A program made the position numbers and the translations under genes. A stretch of DNA of 64,000 nucleotides, taken from NCBI GenBank assembly GCA_963716115.1, contig CAVQSZ010000010.1, positions 248,001 through 312,000 of the forward strand. Direction: 5' to 3'. This document shows, in pieces, positions 36,413-45,449 of the stretch. The notes below the pieces were generated by a model that was not told the origin of the DNA, ran no database searches, and worked only from the letters and a program-made list of their open reading frames with translations. The DNA comes from AP-15 sp963716115 (GTDB taxonomy: Bacteria > Pseudomonadota > Alphaproteobacteria > ATCC43930 > CGMCC-115725). Each line of letters starts with the position of its first letter. Positions within the stretch are counted from its first letter, which is position 1.

Positions 36413-36811
36413 TCAACAGGCGCGAAGACGCCCGAGGCCCGCCGGCGGGGCTTTGGGCCCCGCCGGCGTCGTCCGGCGGAAGCGGCGCGCGACCAGGGTC
36501 TCCGGCGCCGCCGGCCGCCTCGCTGCGCTGCCGCCGGAACGGCTCGGGTTGCGAGGACTGCACGTCAGGATCGCCTCCTCGGCAAATTCGGGGATGGCTC
36601 GCGATCGCCTGTTGGCGGCGATGCGACGAGCCCGGCCGGTGAAAATCCCCGAGCCGACGAGGTGGAAAACCCGCTCGAGCCTGGAAGCCGCCGCGGGGGC
36701 TCGCGCGACGAGCAGCCGCTGGACTTGCTCAAGCCGCAGCCGCGCCTCTCGCGCCCGCTGGTCGAGCTCGGCTCTGGGCGCGCTCTTGCTCCACAGGTAG
36801 ATCCTGGTCAT
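36413..36811 (-). CDS. Doubtful hypothetical protein
   Basis: A 132-codon frame starting MTRIYLWSKSAPRAELDQRA with a good ribosome-binding site (GGAGGGTGTC) before ATG 36811. The first 50 residues look like a normal basic, helical protein (AREARLRLEQVQRLLVARAP). The second half is Arg/Pro-rich and contains a perfect 12-bp hairpin near its 3' end, so the true gene may be shorter or decayed. No family recognised. Confidence 0.3.
   Translation of the reverse strand: MTRIYLWSKSAPRAELDQRAREARLRLEQVQRLLVARAPAAASRLERVFHLVGSGIFTGRARRIAANRRSRAIPEFAEEAILTCSPRNPSRSGGSAARRPAAPETLVARRFRRTTPAGPKAPPAGLGRLRAC
36440..36468. repeat. Perfect 12-bp GC hairpin
   Basis: CGCCGGCGGGGC, loop TTTGG, GCCCCGCCGGCG. 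It could end transcription of the minus-strand frame above it, though no T-run follows, or be a dispersed palindrome. Confidence 0.6.
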
Positions 36812-36917
36812 GACACCCTCCAGTGTCTCCAGAGGAGACGCCGGGAGAGATATCCCTGAGGAAAGCAGATCGTGTGTGATCCGCTTCACACTGCCGACAC
36901 TTTTTCGCGCCGATAAA

Positions 36918-37214
36918 TCAGGGCGCGGCGCGCAGATCGATAACGCCGAGGCGGGCGCCGGTCGCCATATCGACGATGACGAGCTGCCGCCCGCCCTCCG
37001 GCAGCGCCAGCTCGAGGACGAGGCGGTCGGCGCCGGCCGCCATCGTTTCGATCCGGGCGCCGCGGGGAAGATCGAGCGTCGCGGGCGCGAAGGAGCGTGC
37101 GACGCTATTGGCGCCGCCGCGCGACAACCTGCCGGCGATGACGGCGACCAGGACAGCGAAGGTGACGACGATCATGACGCCGAGGCCGACGACCAGGATC
37201 TTGAGGCCGCGCAT
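36918..37214 (-). CDS. Small single-pass membrane protein (DUF6476-like)
   Basis: A 98-residue protein with one N-terminal membrane helix (LKILVVGLGVMIVVTFAVLV, residues 4-23) and a small periplasmic or cytoplasmic domain of beta strands ending in LVIVDMATGARLGVIDL. Such proteins are often encoded beside rluD and rpoH in alphaproteobacteria, as here, where rluD starts divergently less than 100 bp away. Function is unknown. Confidence 0.65.
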   Translation of the reverse strand: MRGLKILVVGLGVMIVVTFAVLVAVIAGRLSRGGANSVARSFAPATLDLPRGARIETMAAGADRLVLELALPEGGRQLVIVDMATGARLGVIDLRAAP

Positions 37215-37306
37215 CCGGCTAACGCCGCGGCGGCGCGGCGCGGGCCTCGCGCGAGGGCGCTCCGGTGGCGGCTGATTCGGGCTTCGACCGCGCGCCCGGA
37301 GGCGGC

Positions 37307-38264
37307 ATGGCGGCGATTCGCGCCGAGGCCGGCGACGCCGGGCGGCGCCTCGACCGGATGCTGGCGCTCCATCTTCCAACGCTGTCGCGCACGCGGTTGA
37401 AGCGGCTCGTCGAGGCCGGCCACGTCCGGCATGACGGTGCGGCGATTCGCGACCCCTCGCTGCGGGTCCGCTGCGGCCAGAATTTCGTCGTGCTTCTCCC
37501 GGAAGCTGAAGAGGCTGCTCCGGCGCCGCAGCCGATTGCGCTCGATGCCCGCTTCGAGGATGCACATTTGATCGTCATCGACAAGCCCGCCGGGCTGGTG
37601 GTCCACCCCGCCCCGGGCAACCCCGACGGCACCCTCGTCAACGCGCTCCTGGCGCATTGCGGCGCCGGCTTGTCGGGAATCGGCGGGGTGCGCCGGCCGG
37701 GCATCGTCCATCGCCTCGACAAGGACACCAGCGGCCTGATGGTGGTGGCCAAGACCGAGGCCGCGCACCAGGCGCTGTCGCGCGATTTCGCGGCCCGCCG
37801 GATCGACCGCGCCTATGCCGCGATCGTCTGGGGCGTGCCCTCGCCGCCTGAAGGGGAGATCGCCGGCAACATCGGCCGCAGCCCGAGAAACCGCAAGAAG
37901 ATGGCCGTTCTCGGCGAGCCGCGGGGGCGGCCGGCGCTGACCCGCTATCGCGTCGAGCGCATATTCGATAGCAGGGCTGCGTTGGTCGAATGCCGGCTCG
38001 CGACCGGCCGCACCCATCAGATCCGGGTGCACCTGGCCGATCGCGGCCACCCCTTGATCGGCGACCCGGTCTATGGCGCGCGAGGCGGTCGCGGCGTCGC
38101 CCGGTCAGGCCCCGCCGGCGCAGCGGTGGCGGCATTTTCCGCGACAGGCGCTGCACGCCCGCCGCCTCGGCTTCATCCATCCCGCGAGCGGCGAGCGGCT
38201 TGCTTTCGACAGCCCCTTGCCGGCGGACCTTCACGACCTGTTGAACAATTTAGAGAAGCTTTAA
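37307..38264 (+). CDS. rluD: RluD-type 23S rRNA pseudouridine synthase (frameshifted in this record)
   Basis: Converts uridines of 23S rRNA helix 69 to pseudouridine. An N-terminal S4 domain (GRRLDRMLALHLPTLSRTRL) is followed by the catalytic RluA-type domain: DKPAGLVVHPAPGN, the catalytic Asp in HRLDKDTSGLMVVAKT, ATGRTHQIRVHLA and HPLIGDPVYG. The C-terminal segment PRQALHARRLGFIHP is in another frame. Removing one T from the TTTT at 38134-38137 joins them into 318 residues. ATG 37307 follows GGAGGCGGC; a GTG at 37265 is possible. rpoH follows after 118 bp. Confidence 0.85.
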
Positions 38265-38287
38265 ACTGGACAAAACCCGACTATATT
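38259..38287 (+). promoter_or_regulatory. Candidate rpoH promoter
   Basis: The AT-rich stretch 38240-38295 stands out from its surroundings. TATATT at 38282-38287 lies 17 bp behind TTTAAA (38259). The sequence CTTTAAA...CCCGACTATAT also loosely recalls heat-shock promoters (CTTGAAA, CCCCATnT), which would make rpoH self-induced; that reading is speculative. Confidence 0.4.
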
Positions 38288-38382
38288 AGTAGGGTATCGG
38301 CGCTGGATGGGGGCAATGGGATCGCAGCGCGCCCGCCCGGCGTTTATCGATCAACGACAGCAACCCGGAGCGAAGTCTCTCG

Positions 38383-39267
38383 ATGGCCACCCTTTCGGTA
38401 CCTTCCCTTTCCTCAGAAGGAAACCTGACCCGGTATCTCCAGGAGATCCGCAAGTTTCCGATGCTGGAGCCGGAAGAGGAATACATGCTCGCCAAGAGCT
38501 GGAAGGAGCATGAGGATTCCGAAGCGGCCCACCGGCTGGTGACCAGCCATCTGCGGCTCGTCGCCAAGATTGCGATGGGCTACCGCGGCTACGGCCTGCC
38601 GCTTTCCGAGCTGATCTCGGAAGGCAATGTTGGGATGATGCAGGCGGTCAAGCGCTTTGACGCCGACCGCGGCTTTCGGCTCGCCACTTACGCCATGTGG
38701 TGGATTCGCGCGGCGATCCAGGAGTACATCCTGCACTCCTGGTCGCTGGTGAAGATGGGCACCACCGCCGCGCAAAAAAAGCTGTTCTTCAACCTGCGCA
38801 AGCTCAAGGGCCAGCTGCAGGCGATGGAGGAGGGCGATTTGTCGCCCGAAAACCTGAAGAAGATCGCGACCGAGCTCGATGTCCCCGAGGCCGACGTCAT
38901 CAGCATGAACCGGCGGCTGGCGAGCCCGGACCATTCGCTCAACGCGCCGCTGCGCGCCGACAGCGAAGGCGAATGGCAGGACTGGCTGGTGGACGAGAGC
39001 GAGAGCCAGGAGACCCGGCTCGGCGAGCGGCAGGAGCTCGGGCTGCGCCGTGACCTGCTCGAAAAGGCGATGACCCATCTCAATGACCGCGAGCGCCACA
39101 TCCTGAGCGAGCGGCGGCTGCGCGACAACCCGACCACGCTCGAGGACCTGTCGCAGCAATACGGCATCTCGCGCGAGCGGGTGCGTCAGATCGAGGTGCG
39201 CGCCTTCGAGAAATTGCAGAAGGCGATCAAGACCGCCGCCGTCGAGCGCCGTCTCGTCACCCACTGA
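38383..39267 (+). CDS. rpoH: RNA polymerase sigma factor RpoH (sigma-32)
   Basis: Heat-shock sigma factor, 294 residues. Region 2 shows LRLVAKIAMGYRGYGLPLSE, EGNVGMMQAVKRFD and LATYAMWWIRAAIQEYIL (2.4). The RpoH box QKKLFFNLRKLK separates it from housekeeping sigma factors. Region 4.2 ends with YGISRERVRQIEVRAFEKL. It should direct chaperone and protease genes; in E. coli its stability is set by DnaK and FtsH through region 2 and the RpoH box. It overlaps the convergent anmK by 11 bp. Confidence 0.96.
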   Translation: MATLSVPSLSSEGNLTRYLQEIRKFPMLEPEEEYMLAKSWKEHEDSEAAHRLVTSHLRLVAKIAMGYRGYGLPLSELISEGNVGMMQAVKRFDADRGFRLATYAMWWIRAAIQEYILHSWSLVKMGTTAAQKKLFFNLRKLKGQLQAMEEGDLSPENLKKIATELDVPEADVISMNRRLASPDHSLNAPLRADSEGEWQDWLVDESESQETRLGERQELGLRRDLLEKAMTHLNDRERHILSERRLRDNPTTLEDLSQQYGISRERVRQIEVRAFEKLQKAIKTAAVERRLVTH

Positions 39268-40336
39268 CCGCGGCGCGCGACGCGGCGCGAAAGAGCCGGC
39301 CGCCACGGGTCGGCCGCGGCGCCCCGGTGGTCGAGGGCAGCGACAGCGGCAGCCCCCGCGCCGAGCGCACCGCGAGATAGGCGAAGGCCTGCGCCTCGAG
39401 CGCGTCGCCGTCCCAGCCGGCTGCCTCGACCGGGCGCACCGGCGCGGCGAGACGGCGGCTGAGCGCCGCCATCAGCGCCGGGTTGCGGCGCCCGCCGCCG
39501 CAGACCAGCCATTCCCTCGCCGGCGCCGGGAAATGAGCGCCTCCGGCCGCGACCGCCGCCGCGGTCATCTCCGTCAGGGTTGCCGCCCCGTCCTGCGGCG
39601 ACAGGCGGTCGGGGACGAGATCGCGGAAATCGTCGCGGTCGAGCGATTTCGGCGGCCGGCGGGCGAAGTAGGGCGCCGCCAGAAAGCGGGCGACGGACGC
39701 CGCGCAAGCGCGTCCCGCAAGAGCCAGCGCGCCGTCGATATCGGCGGCGGCGCCGGTGCGGCGGCGCGCCCAATCATCGAGCGGCGCGTTGCCGGGGCCG
39801 GTGTCGAAGGCGAGGATGCCGCCGTCCGCGCCGATCCAGGTCACGTTGGCGACGCCGCCGAGGTTGAGGACGGCGAGCGGCTTCGGCAGCGGTGCGGCGA
39901 GGGCAGCGTGATAAAGCGGCGCCAGCGGCGCGCCCTCGCCGCCGGCCGCGACATCGGCCGACCGGAAATCGGCGACGACATCGATCCCGAGACGACGCGC
40001 CAAGCCGGCGCCATCGCCGATCTGCCATGTGCGCCGCTCGGCCGGGCGATGCAGGATCGTGTGGCCGTGAAAGCCCAAGATGTCCGCGTCGGTCCCCGGA
40101 TGGCCGGCGCGAAACTCCTCGGCCGCTTCGGCGTGAAGGCGGGTCAGCTCGGCTTCGACCTCGGCTACCGGACCAATTCCTCCGAGAACCGCGCGCAACC
40201 TGTCACGAAAATCGGCGGGGTAGGGAACCGTCAGCGCAGGGCCCGGGACCACCCGCGCATCGCCGTCGGTCTCAATCATCGCAATGTCGATCCCGTCGAG
40301 CGATGTGCCGCTCATCAGCCCGACCGCACGCCACAT
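39257..40336 (-). CDS. anmK: Anhydro-N-acetylmuramic acid kinase
   Basis: Phosphorylates and opens 1,6-anhydro-MurNAc from peptidoglycan recycling, giving MurNAc-6-phosphate. The 359 residues fit the family (about 370). Seen are VGLMSGTSLDGIDIAM at the start, FHGHTILHRP, QIGDGAGLARRLG, LNLGGVANVTWIG, FDTGPGNAPLDDW (catalytic Asp) and VCGGGRRNPALMA. ATG 40336 matches the E. coli start; an in-frame ATG at 40390 overlaps the tyrS start codon on the other strand. Divergent from tyrS with about 50 bp between. Confidence 0.92.
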   Translation of the reverse strand: MWRAVGLMSGTSLDGIDIAMIETDGDARVVPGPALTVPYPADFRDRLRAVLGGIGPVAEVEAELTRLHAEAAEEFRAGHPGTDADILGFHGHTILHRPAERRTWQIGDGAGLARRLGIDVVADFRSADVAAGGEGAPLAPLYHAALAAPLPKPLAVLNLGGVANVTWIGADGGILAFDTGPGNAPLDDWARRRTGAAADIDGALALAGRACAASVARFLAAPYFARRPPKSLDRDDFRDLVPDRLSPQDGAATLTEMTAAAVAAGGAHFPAPAREWLVCGGGRRNPALMAALSRRLAAPVRPVEAAGWDGDALEAQAFAYLAVRSARGLPLSLPSTTGAPRPTRGGRLFRAASRAAVSG

Positions 40337-40388
40337 CCTCGGCGAGGGTTCTGGCTCGCGAGCAGCGCCTATGCTAAATGGCGAGGCC

Positions 40389-41645
40389 ATGCCGACACCC
40401 CGTTCCTCCTTTCTCGCCACCGCGCTGGAACGCGGCTATCTCCATCAATGCACCGACCTTGAGGCGCTCGACGCGCGGCTCAGCGAGGGGCGCCTCTCCG
40501 CCTATGTCGGCTACGACTGCACCGCTGACAGTCTGCATGTCGGCAGCCTGTTGTCGATCATGCTGTTGCGCCATTTTCAGAAGTGCGGCCACCAGCCGAT
40601 CGTGCTGATGGGCGGCGGCACCACCCGGATCGGCGACCCCTCGGGCAAGGACGCCGCACGCCCGCTGCTCGACGACGCCCAGATTGCCGGCAACATGGCC
40701 GGGATCCGCAAGATCTTCACCCGGTTCATCGATTTCGGCGACGGCCCGACCGGTGCGGTGATGGTCAACAACGCCGATTGGCTCGACGAACTGCGCTACA
40801 TCCCGCTGCTGCGCGATGTCGGGCGGCATTTCTCGGTCAACCGGATGCTGAGCCAGGACAGCGTGCGGCTGCGGCTCGACCGCGACCAGCCGCTCAGCTT
40901 TCTCGAATTCAACTACATGATCCTGCAATCCTACGATTTCCTCGAATTGGCGCGGCGCTTCGACTGCGCGCTGCAGATCGGCGGCTCGGACCAGTGGGGG
41001 AATATCGTCGGCGGGGTCGAGCTGGCGCGCCGCGCCGAAGGGCGCACCCTGTTCGGCCTGACGACGCCGCTGATCGAGACCGCGTCCGGCGCCAAGATGG
41101 GCAAAAGCGCGCAGGGGGCGGTCTGGCTCAACGCCGAGCGGCTGTCGCCCTATGATTACTGGCAGTTCTGGCGCAATGCCGAGGACGCCGATGTCGGCCG
41201 GTTTCTCCGCCTCTTCACCGAATTGCCGCTTGCCGAAATCGCCCGGATCGAAGCCGGCGACATCAACGCGGCCAAGAAAGCTCTGGCTACCGAGGCGACG
41301 GCGCTCTGCCACGGCCGCGAGGCGGCCGAGGCCGCGGCCGAGACCGCGCGCGCCGTGTTCGAGGGCGGCGGCAGCGGCGAGGCGTTGCCGCAGGTCGAAA
41401 TCCCGCGCGATGCGCTCGAGCGCGGGCTCGCGGCTTTCGAGCTGTTCGCCCGCGCCGGGCTCGCCGCGTCGAACGGCGAGGCGCGGCGGCTGATCCGCGG
41501 CGGCGGCGCCCGCATCGACGACGCGATCGTCGACAGCGAAACGCGGGCGGTGTCGCTCGCCGATTTCGCCAGGCATGGGGTGTTGAAGCTCAGCGCCGGC
41601 CGCAAGCGCCACGCGCTGGTTCGGCCCGCGGGCGCGGCGGGGTGA
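40389..41645 (+). CDS. tyrS: Tyrosyl-tRNA synthetase
   Basis: Charges tRNA-Tyr. The 418 residues are class I: the HIGH-type motif is SLHVGSL near residue 50, the tyrosine-binding QSYDFLELARRFDCALQIGG and SDQWGNIVGG follow, and the KMSKS-type loop is GAKMGKSAQGAVW. The C-terminal 70 residues form an S4 RNA-binding domain (AGLAASNGEARRLIRGGGAR). ATG 40389 gives the normal length; ATG 40371 is six codons longer. Confidence 0.95.
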   Translation: MPTPRSSFLATALERGYLHQCTDLEALDARLSEGRLSAYVGYDCTADSLHVGSLLSIMLLRHFQKCGHQPIVLMGGGTTRIGDPSGKDAARPLLDDAQIAGNMAGIRKIFTRFIDFGDGPTGAVMVNNADWLDELRYIPLLRDVGRHFSVNRMLSQDSVRLRLDRDQPLSFLEFNYMILQSYDFLELARRFDCALQIGGSDQWGNIVGGVELARRAEGRTLFGLTTPLIETASGAKMGKSAQGAVWLNAERLSPYDYWQFWRNAEDADVGRFLRLFTELPLAEIARIEAGDINAAKKALATEATALCHGREAAEAAAETARAVFEGGGSGEALPQVEIPRDALERGLAAFELFARAGLAASNGEARRLIRGGGARIDDAIVDSETRAVSLADFARHGVLKLSAGRKRHALVRPAGAAG

Positions 41646-41723
41646 GCCGCCGGTCCTCGGAAAGCGCCGGCAGGGCCGCCGGACTGCCGGCTTCGCTCGC
41701 ATTGTCGGGTCCAAGGGGGACGC

Positions 41724-42904
41724 ATGCCGTTGTCGGGACTGCGCGTGGTCGATCTGACCCGCATCCTCGCCGGGCCGTTCTGCACGATGCTGCTGGCCGA
41801 CATGGGCGCCGAAGTGGTCAAGATCGAGACCCCGGGCTTGGGCGATCCGGTGCGCCGGCAGGGGGCGATCCGCGATGGGCTCAGCTGGTATTTCGCCGCT
41901 TTCAACCGCAACAAGCGCTCGCTGACCCTCAATCTGCGGCGCGAGGAGGGCCGCGAGGCGCTGGCGAGGCTGATCGAGCGCGCGGACGTGCTGGTCGAGA
42001 ATTTCCGGCCCGGCGTGCTCGACGCGATCGGCTTCGACCAGGCGCGGCGTGATGCGCTCAACCCGAGCCTCGTCTATTGCAGCCTGACCGGCTTCGGCGC
42101 CACCGGGCCCTATCGCGACCGCCCGTCCTTCGATTTCGTCGCCCAGGCGATGAGCGGCTTCATGAGCGTCACCGGCGAGCCCGACGGCGCGCCGATGCGC
42201 GCCGGCCCGCCGATCGCCGATCTCGTCGCCGGGCTCCAAGGGCGCGCTCGGCGTGTGCGCCGCGCTGCTGCGCCGCGGCCGCACCGGGCGGGGCGAGACG
42301 GTCGGCGCCAGCCTGAACAACGCGATGGTCTCCATGCTGGGCTTTCTGGCGGCGAACTATCTGGCGACCGGCGAGCCGCCGGCAGCGGACCGGCAACGAC
42401 CACGCCATCGTTTCGCCCTACGGCGTCTTTCGCACCAGGGACGGGGAGGTGGCGATCGCGCCGAGCCAGGAGCAATCCTATCAGCGCCTGATCGATGCGC
42501 TCGATCTGGCGGAATTGCGCGACCACCCGGATTTCCGCACCAACGATCTGCGCGTCAAGAATCGCCGGGCGATCAACACTGCGATCGAGGACCGGCTGAA
42601 GGACGAAGCCAGCGGCTATTGGATCGAAAAGCTGAACGCCGCCGGCGTCCCCTGCGACCGGGTCATGACCCTCCCCGAGGTCTTCGCCGACCCGCAGGTA
42701 ATCGACCAGGAGATGGTGATCGGCTGCGAGCATCCCGGCCACGGCGAGGTCAGCATGCTGGGCTTCCCGATCAAGTTTTCGGAAGCGCCGTGCCGGCTGC
42801 GCTGCCCCGCCCCCGATCTCGGCGCCGACACCGAGGCGGTGCTGGCCGAGCTCGGCTACTCGGCCGATGACATCGACCGTCTGCGCGCCGCCGGCGCGAT
42901 CTGA
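41724..42904 (+). CDS. CaiB/BaiF (family III) CoA-transferase, frameshifted twice in this record
   Basis: Family III enzymes move CoA between carboxylic acids through a catalytic Asp. Visible in frame one are LRVVDLTRILAGPFCTMLLA, MGAEVVKIE, NRNKRSLTLNLR, GFGATGPYRDRPSFDFVAQA and PPIADLVAG with the probable catalytic Asp. Frame two gives GRTGRGETVGASLNNAMV; frame three gives GVFRTRDGEVAIAPSQEQ and the conserved PCDRVMTLPEVFADPQV. Removing one G at 42240-42242 and one C at 42390-42391 joins all into 392 residues, normal for the family. The acyl substrate cannot be told. It stands 78 bp behind tyrS without a functional link. Confidence 0.8.
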
Positions 42905-42919
42905 GCGCACGGCCCCTGG

Positions 42920-43011
42920 TCAGTGCTCGCGCAGCAGCGAGCCGAAGCCGAAAATACGGTCGCCGATGCCACCACCGCGATCTTGGCCCGATAACCGAGT
43001 AGATCCGGCAT
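42920..43011 (-). pseudogene. Relic with intact ribosome-binding site (isomerase/racemase-like ends)
   Basis: A GGGAGGGAGGGACGCG ribosome-binding site and ATG start MPDLLGYRAKIAVV, which resembles the opening of Asp/Glu-racemase-type maleate isomerases. After 14 codons the likeness stops, and in another frame IGDRIFGFGSLLREH ends in a stop. It looks as though a gene of about 250 codons lost its middle. The family guess rests on very few residues. Confidence 0.35.
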
Positions 43012-43031
43012 CGCGTCCCTCCCTCCCGCGC

Positions 43032-43355
43032 TCACTCGCCCGTCGGAGGCGCCATCAATCCGGAACCGCGCCGCGCACTGCGCAGACGGTCGTATGTGGC
43101 GTCTGGATGCGATCGATGGCGGCGGGCGGCGTCGAGGTAGAATGCCGAGGCGTCGATCCAGACCGCCTTTGCCCCGAGGTCCGCCAGCGCGGCCGTGAGG
43201 ACACCTGTCCCGCAGCCGACATCGAGCACTCGATCGCCCGTGCGGATGCCTGCAAACCGCACGAAGGGCTCCGCCAGCTACCGGCTCCATCGTCCCATGA
43301 AGCGCTCGTACGCATCCGGATCGGTCGCCAGGAACGGGACCGAAGAATCACTCAT
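43032..43355 (-). pseudogene. SAM-dependent methyltransferase, truncated with a nonsense codon
   Basis: From ATG 43355 the frame reads MSDSSVPFLATDPDAYERFM then GRWSR, a TAG stop, and continues in the same frame with LAEPFVRFAG and the SAM-binding motif VLDVGCGTGVLTAALADLGA. ASAFYLDAARRHRSHPDATY follows, and then the similarity ends and the frame closes at 43032, after about 107 codons. Members of this class I methyltransferase family are usually about 250 residues, so the gene is both interrupted and shortened. A GAGG lies before the ATG. Confidence 0.7.
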
Positions 43356-43394
43356 CGCAAGCCTCCCGTTCGGGTCCGAGGAATTCGCGGCGTG

Positions 43395-43769
43395 TCACGC
43401 TGCCGGCCGCGTTTCATAGGGCTGAACGAGGACTTCCGGCGGGATATCGAGCAGCCGGCTCAGCGCCCGCACCATCGGCAGCGTCAGCGGGCGCTTGCGG
43501 GTCAGGATCTCCGAGACCCGGCCGCGGCTGCCGATCGCCGGCTCGAGGTCGCGGCGGCTCATCCCCTTCTGTTCCATCATGAACTCGATTGCCGCGATCG
43601 GATCCGGCGCCGGGATCGGATCATGCTCGGCCTCATACGCTTCGATCAATGTCACCATCACCTCGACGTGGTCGCCCTCGGGGGTGCCGGGATCGGCCTC
43701 CCAAAGGCGTTCCACCTCCTTCAGCGCGGCGCGGTAATCGGCTTTGGTCTTGATTGGGCGGATTTCCAT
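43395..43769 (-). CDS. higA: HigA-type antitoxin
   Basis: A 124-residue antitoxin of a type II toxin-antitoxin pair. The N-terminal 60 residues (MEIRPIKTKADYRAALKEVE, LWEADPGTPEGDHVEVMVTL) should wrap the toxin, and the C-terminal half is an XRE-like helix-turn-helix: MSRRDLEPAIGSRGRVSEIL, LTLPMVRALSRLLDIPPEVL. It lies 11 bp behind the toxin gene, the inverted order typical of higBA. It should repress its own promoter together with the toxin. Confidence 0.88.
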   Translation of the reverse strand: MEIRPIKTKADYRAALKEVERLWEADPGTPEGDHVEVMVTLIEAYEAEHDPIPAPDPIAAIEFMMEQKGMSRRDLEPAIGSRGRVSEILTRKRPLTLPMVRALSRLLDIPPEVLVQPYETRPAA

Positions 43770-43780
43770 CGATCGCGATC

Positions 43781-44080
43781 CTAGACCCTCGTTGCGTCGA
43801 TCCGGTCGTACTCCGCGTGGGTCCCGACGAAGCGTATATAGACTCGCTTTCCCCGGTAATGGACGGCGGCGACCAGCCGATACTTGTTGCCGCCGATGTC
43901 GAAGATGACCCGGCCTCCGGGCAAAATGTCGGCGCTGCGGAACATGCGCTTCACGTCTGTCGGGTTCGACCAATCCGCCGCCCTGACGACGTGAGCCCAT
44001 GCCAGCAGCGGCTGCTCTGCATCGTGCCGGCCGGGTCGGCTCCAGAATCCTCGGAGAGTGCCGACCGCGATGATCCGCAT
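43781..44080 (-). CDS. higB: HigB-type mRNA interferase toxin
   Basis: A 99-residue RelE-fold toxin of the HigB family (PF09907), which cleaves mRNA at the ribosome. Family marks are MRIIAVGTLRGFW, HDAEQPLLAWAHVVRAADW, VKRMFRSADILPGGRVIFDI, GGNKYRLVAAVHY and YIRFVGTHAEYDRIDA. The catalytic basic and aromatic residues near the C-terminus appear intact. The gene precedes its antitoxin. A possible promoter lies around 44091-44117 in the AT-rich gap before the MFS gene. Confidence 0.88.
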   Translation of the reverse strand: MRIIAVGTLRGFWSRPGRHDAEQPLLAWAHVVRAADWSNPTDVKRMFRSADILPGGRVIFDIGGNKYRLVAAVHYRGKRVYIRFVGTHAEYDRIDATRV

Positions 44081-44246
44081 CGGCCGTCACACTATATCGT
44101 TCTCATTTTGGGAGCAAGGTTCGTGACCGGCACGAGCGGTGTCCCGGCCGCCGCTGCCGCCCGAGGAAATTTCGGGCGTCGCCGAAGCGTCGCCGCGCGG
44201 CTCGTGCTATGCCGGACGACTGGCTGCGAGGGGGAAGCAGACGCGG

Positions 44247-45449
44247 ATGCGCGGTCGGAACGGTTCCGGGAAAAGCACGACGATCCTGCTGTTCGGGCTG
44301 GTGGCGAATTTGACGCCGCTGCTGACCTTCGCCACGACCTTGCCCGAGATCGCCGCCGACTGGGGGTTGAGCGCGGCGCAGTCGGGCTGGGTCGGCGGCG
44401 TCTACTTCGCCGGCTATGCGCTGGCGGTGCCGCTGATGGGGAGCGCCGGCGACCGCTTCGACGGCCGGCGGCTTTATCTCGCCAGCGCCGCGCTCGGCGC
44501 CGTGGCGAGCCTCGCCTTCGCCCTCCTGGCGCACGGCTTCGCCATGGCGATGGCGTTGCGCTTTGTCGGCGGCGTCGCCTTCGCCGGGGTTCACATGCCG
44601 GGGCTGAAGCTGCTGGTCGACCGGGTGGCGGCGGGGCGGCAGGCGCGCGCCGCCGCCCTCTACACCTCCTGCTACGCCGTCGGCAGCGCCGCCTCGCTGG
44701 CGGTCGCGGGCATCGTCGCCGCCGCTTTCGGCTGGCGCGCGGCCTTTGTCGCCGGCGGGATCGGGCCGCTGCTGGCGATGGCGGCGCTTGTCTTGCTGCC
44801 GCCCGCGCCGGCGCGGCCGAAGCCCGAAATCCGCCTCCTCGAATTCGGCCCGGCGCTGCGCAACCGCGCGCTCCTCGCCTATGTCGCGGCCTTCGCCGGC
44901 AACACCTGGGAAGTGTTCGCGGTGCGCGTCTGGTTTGTCGCCTACCTCGCCTGGACGCTGAGCCTGCCGGGGAACCGTCTCGCGCTGCCGCCGCTCGGCG
45001 TCGTCGCCGGCCTCGCCTCGCTGGCCGGCCTCCCGGTCAGCATCCTCGTCGCGGAGCTGGCGGCGCGGCATGGCCGCGAGCGGGTCATCGTCGCGACCTG
45101 CCTCGTTTCGGTCGCGGTCTGCCTTGCGCTGGCGGCGACCGCCGGCGGCGGGGCCTGGATCGTGATGGCGCTCCTGGTCCTGGTGCAGATTACGAGCTTC
45201 GCCGATGTCGGGGCGCTCGCCGGCGGTGCGGTCGCGGCGGCCGATCCGGCGCGTCGGGGAGCCGCGCTCGCGCTCTACGCGCTCGCCGGCTATGCGACGG
45301 GGTTCCTCGGCCCGGTGGCGGCGGGCCTCGTGCTCGACTGGTTCGGCGGCGCCGCGAGCGCCGCCGGCTGGCGCGCCGCCTTCGTCACAATCGCATTGGG
45401 CTCGGCGGCCGCCGCCTGCGCCGTGCGGCGGGCGCCGGCGCGGACCTAA
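44247..45449 (+). CDS. Major facilitator superfamily transporter
   Basis: A 400-residue integral membrane protein with about 12 hydrophobic segments. The MFS loop motif appears as GSAGDRFDGRRLYL between helices 2 and 3, with a partner motif near AELAARHGRERVIV in the second half. The N-terminus PLLTFATTLPEIAADWGLSA and ALRFVGGVAFAGVHMPGLKL resemble cyanate/sugar-efflux-like MFS members. The substrate is unknown. ATG 44247 follows GGGGGAAG. It is convergent with gap, overlapping by 4 bp. Confidence 0.82.
   Translation: MRGRNGSGKSTTILLFGLVANLTPLLTFATTLPEIAADWGLSAAQSGWVGGVYFAGYALAVPLMGSAGDRFDGRRLYLASAALGAVASLAFALLAHGFAMAMALRFVGGVAFAGVHMPGLKLLVDRVAAGRQARAAALYTSCYAVGSAASLAVAGIVAAAFGWRAAFVAGGIGPLLAMAALVLLPPAPARPKPEIRLLEFGPALRNRALLAYVAAFAGNTWEVFAVRVWFVAYLAWTLSLPGNRLALPPLGVVAGLASLAGLPVSILVAELAARHGRERVIVATCLVSVAVCLALAATAGGGAWIVMALLVLVQITSFADVGALAGGAVAAADPARRGAALALYALAGYATGFLGPVAAGLVLDWFGGAASAAGWRAAFVTIALGSAAAACAVRRAPART

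Noticed and set aside
36269..36859. 196-codon plus-strand frame
   Set aside because: Over a quarter Arg/Pro/Ala in patches, no start context, opposite to a slightly more credible minus-strand frame; not reported as a gene.
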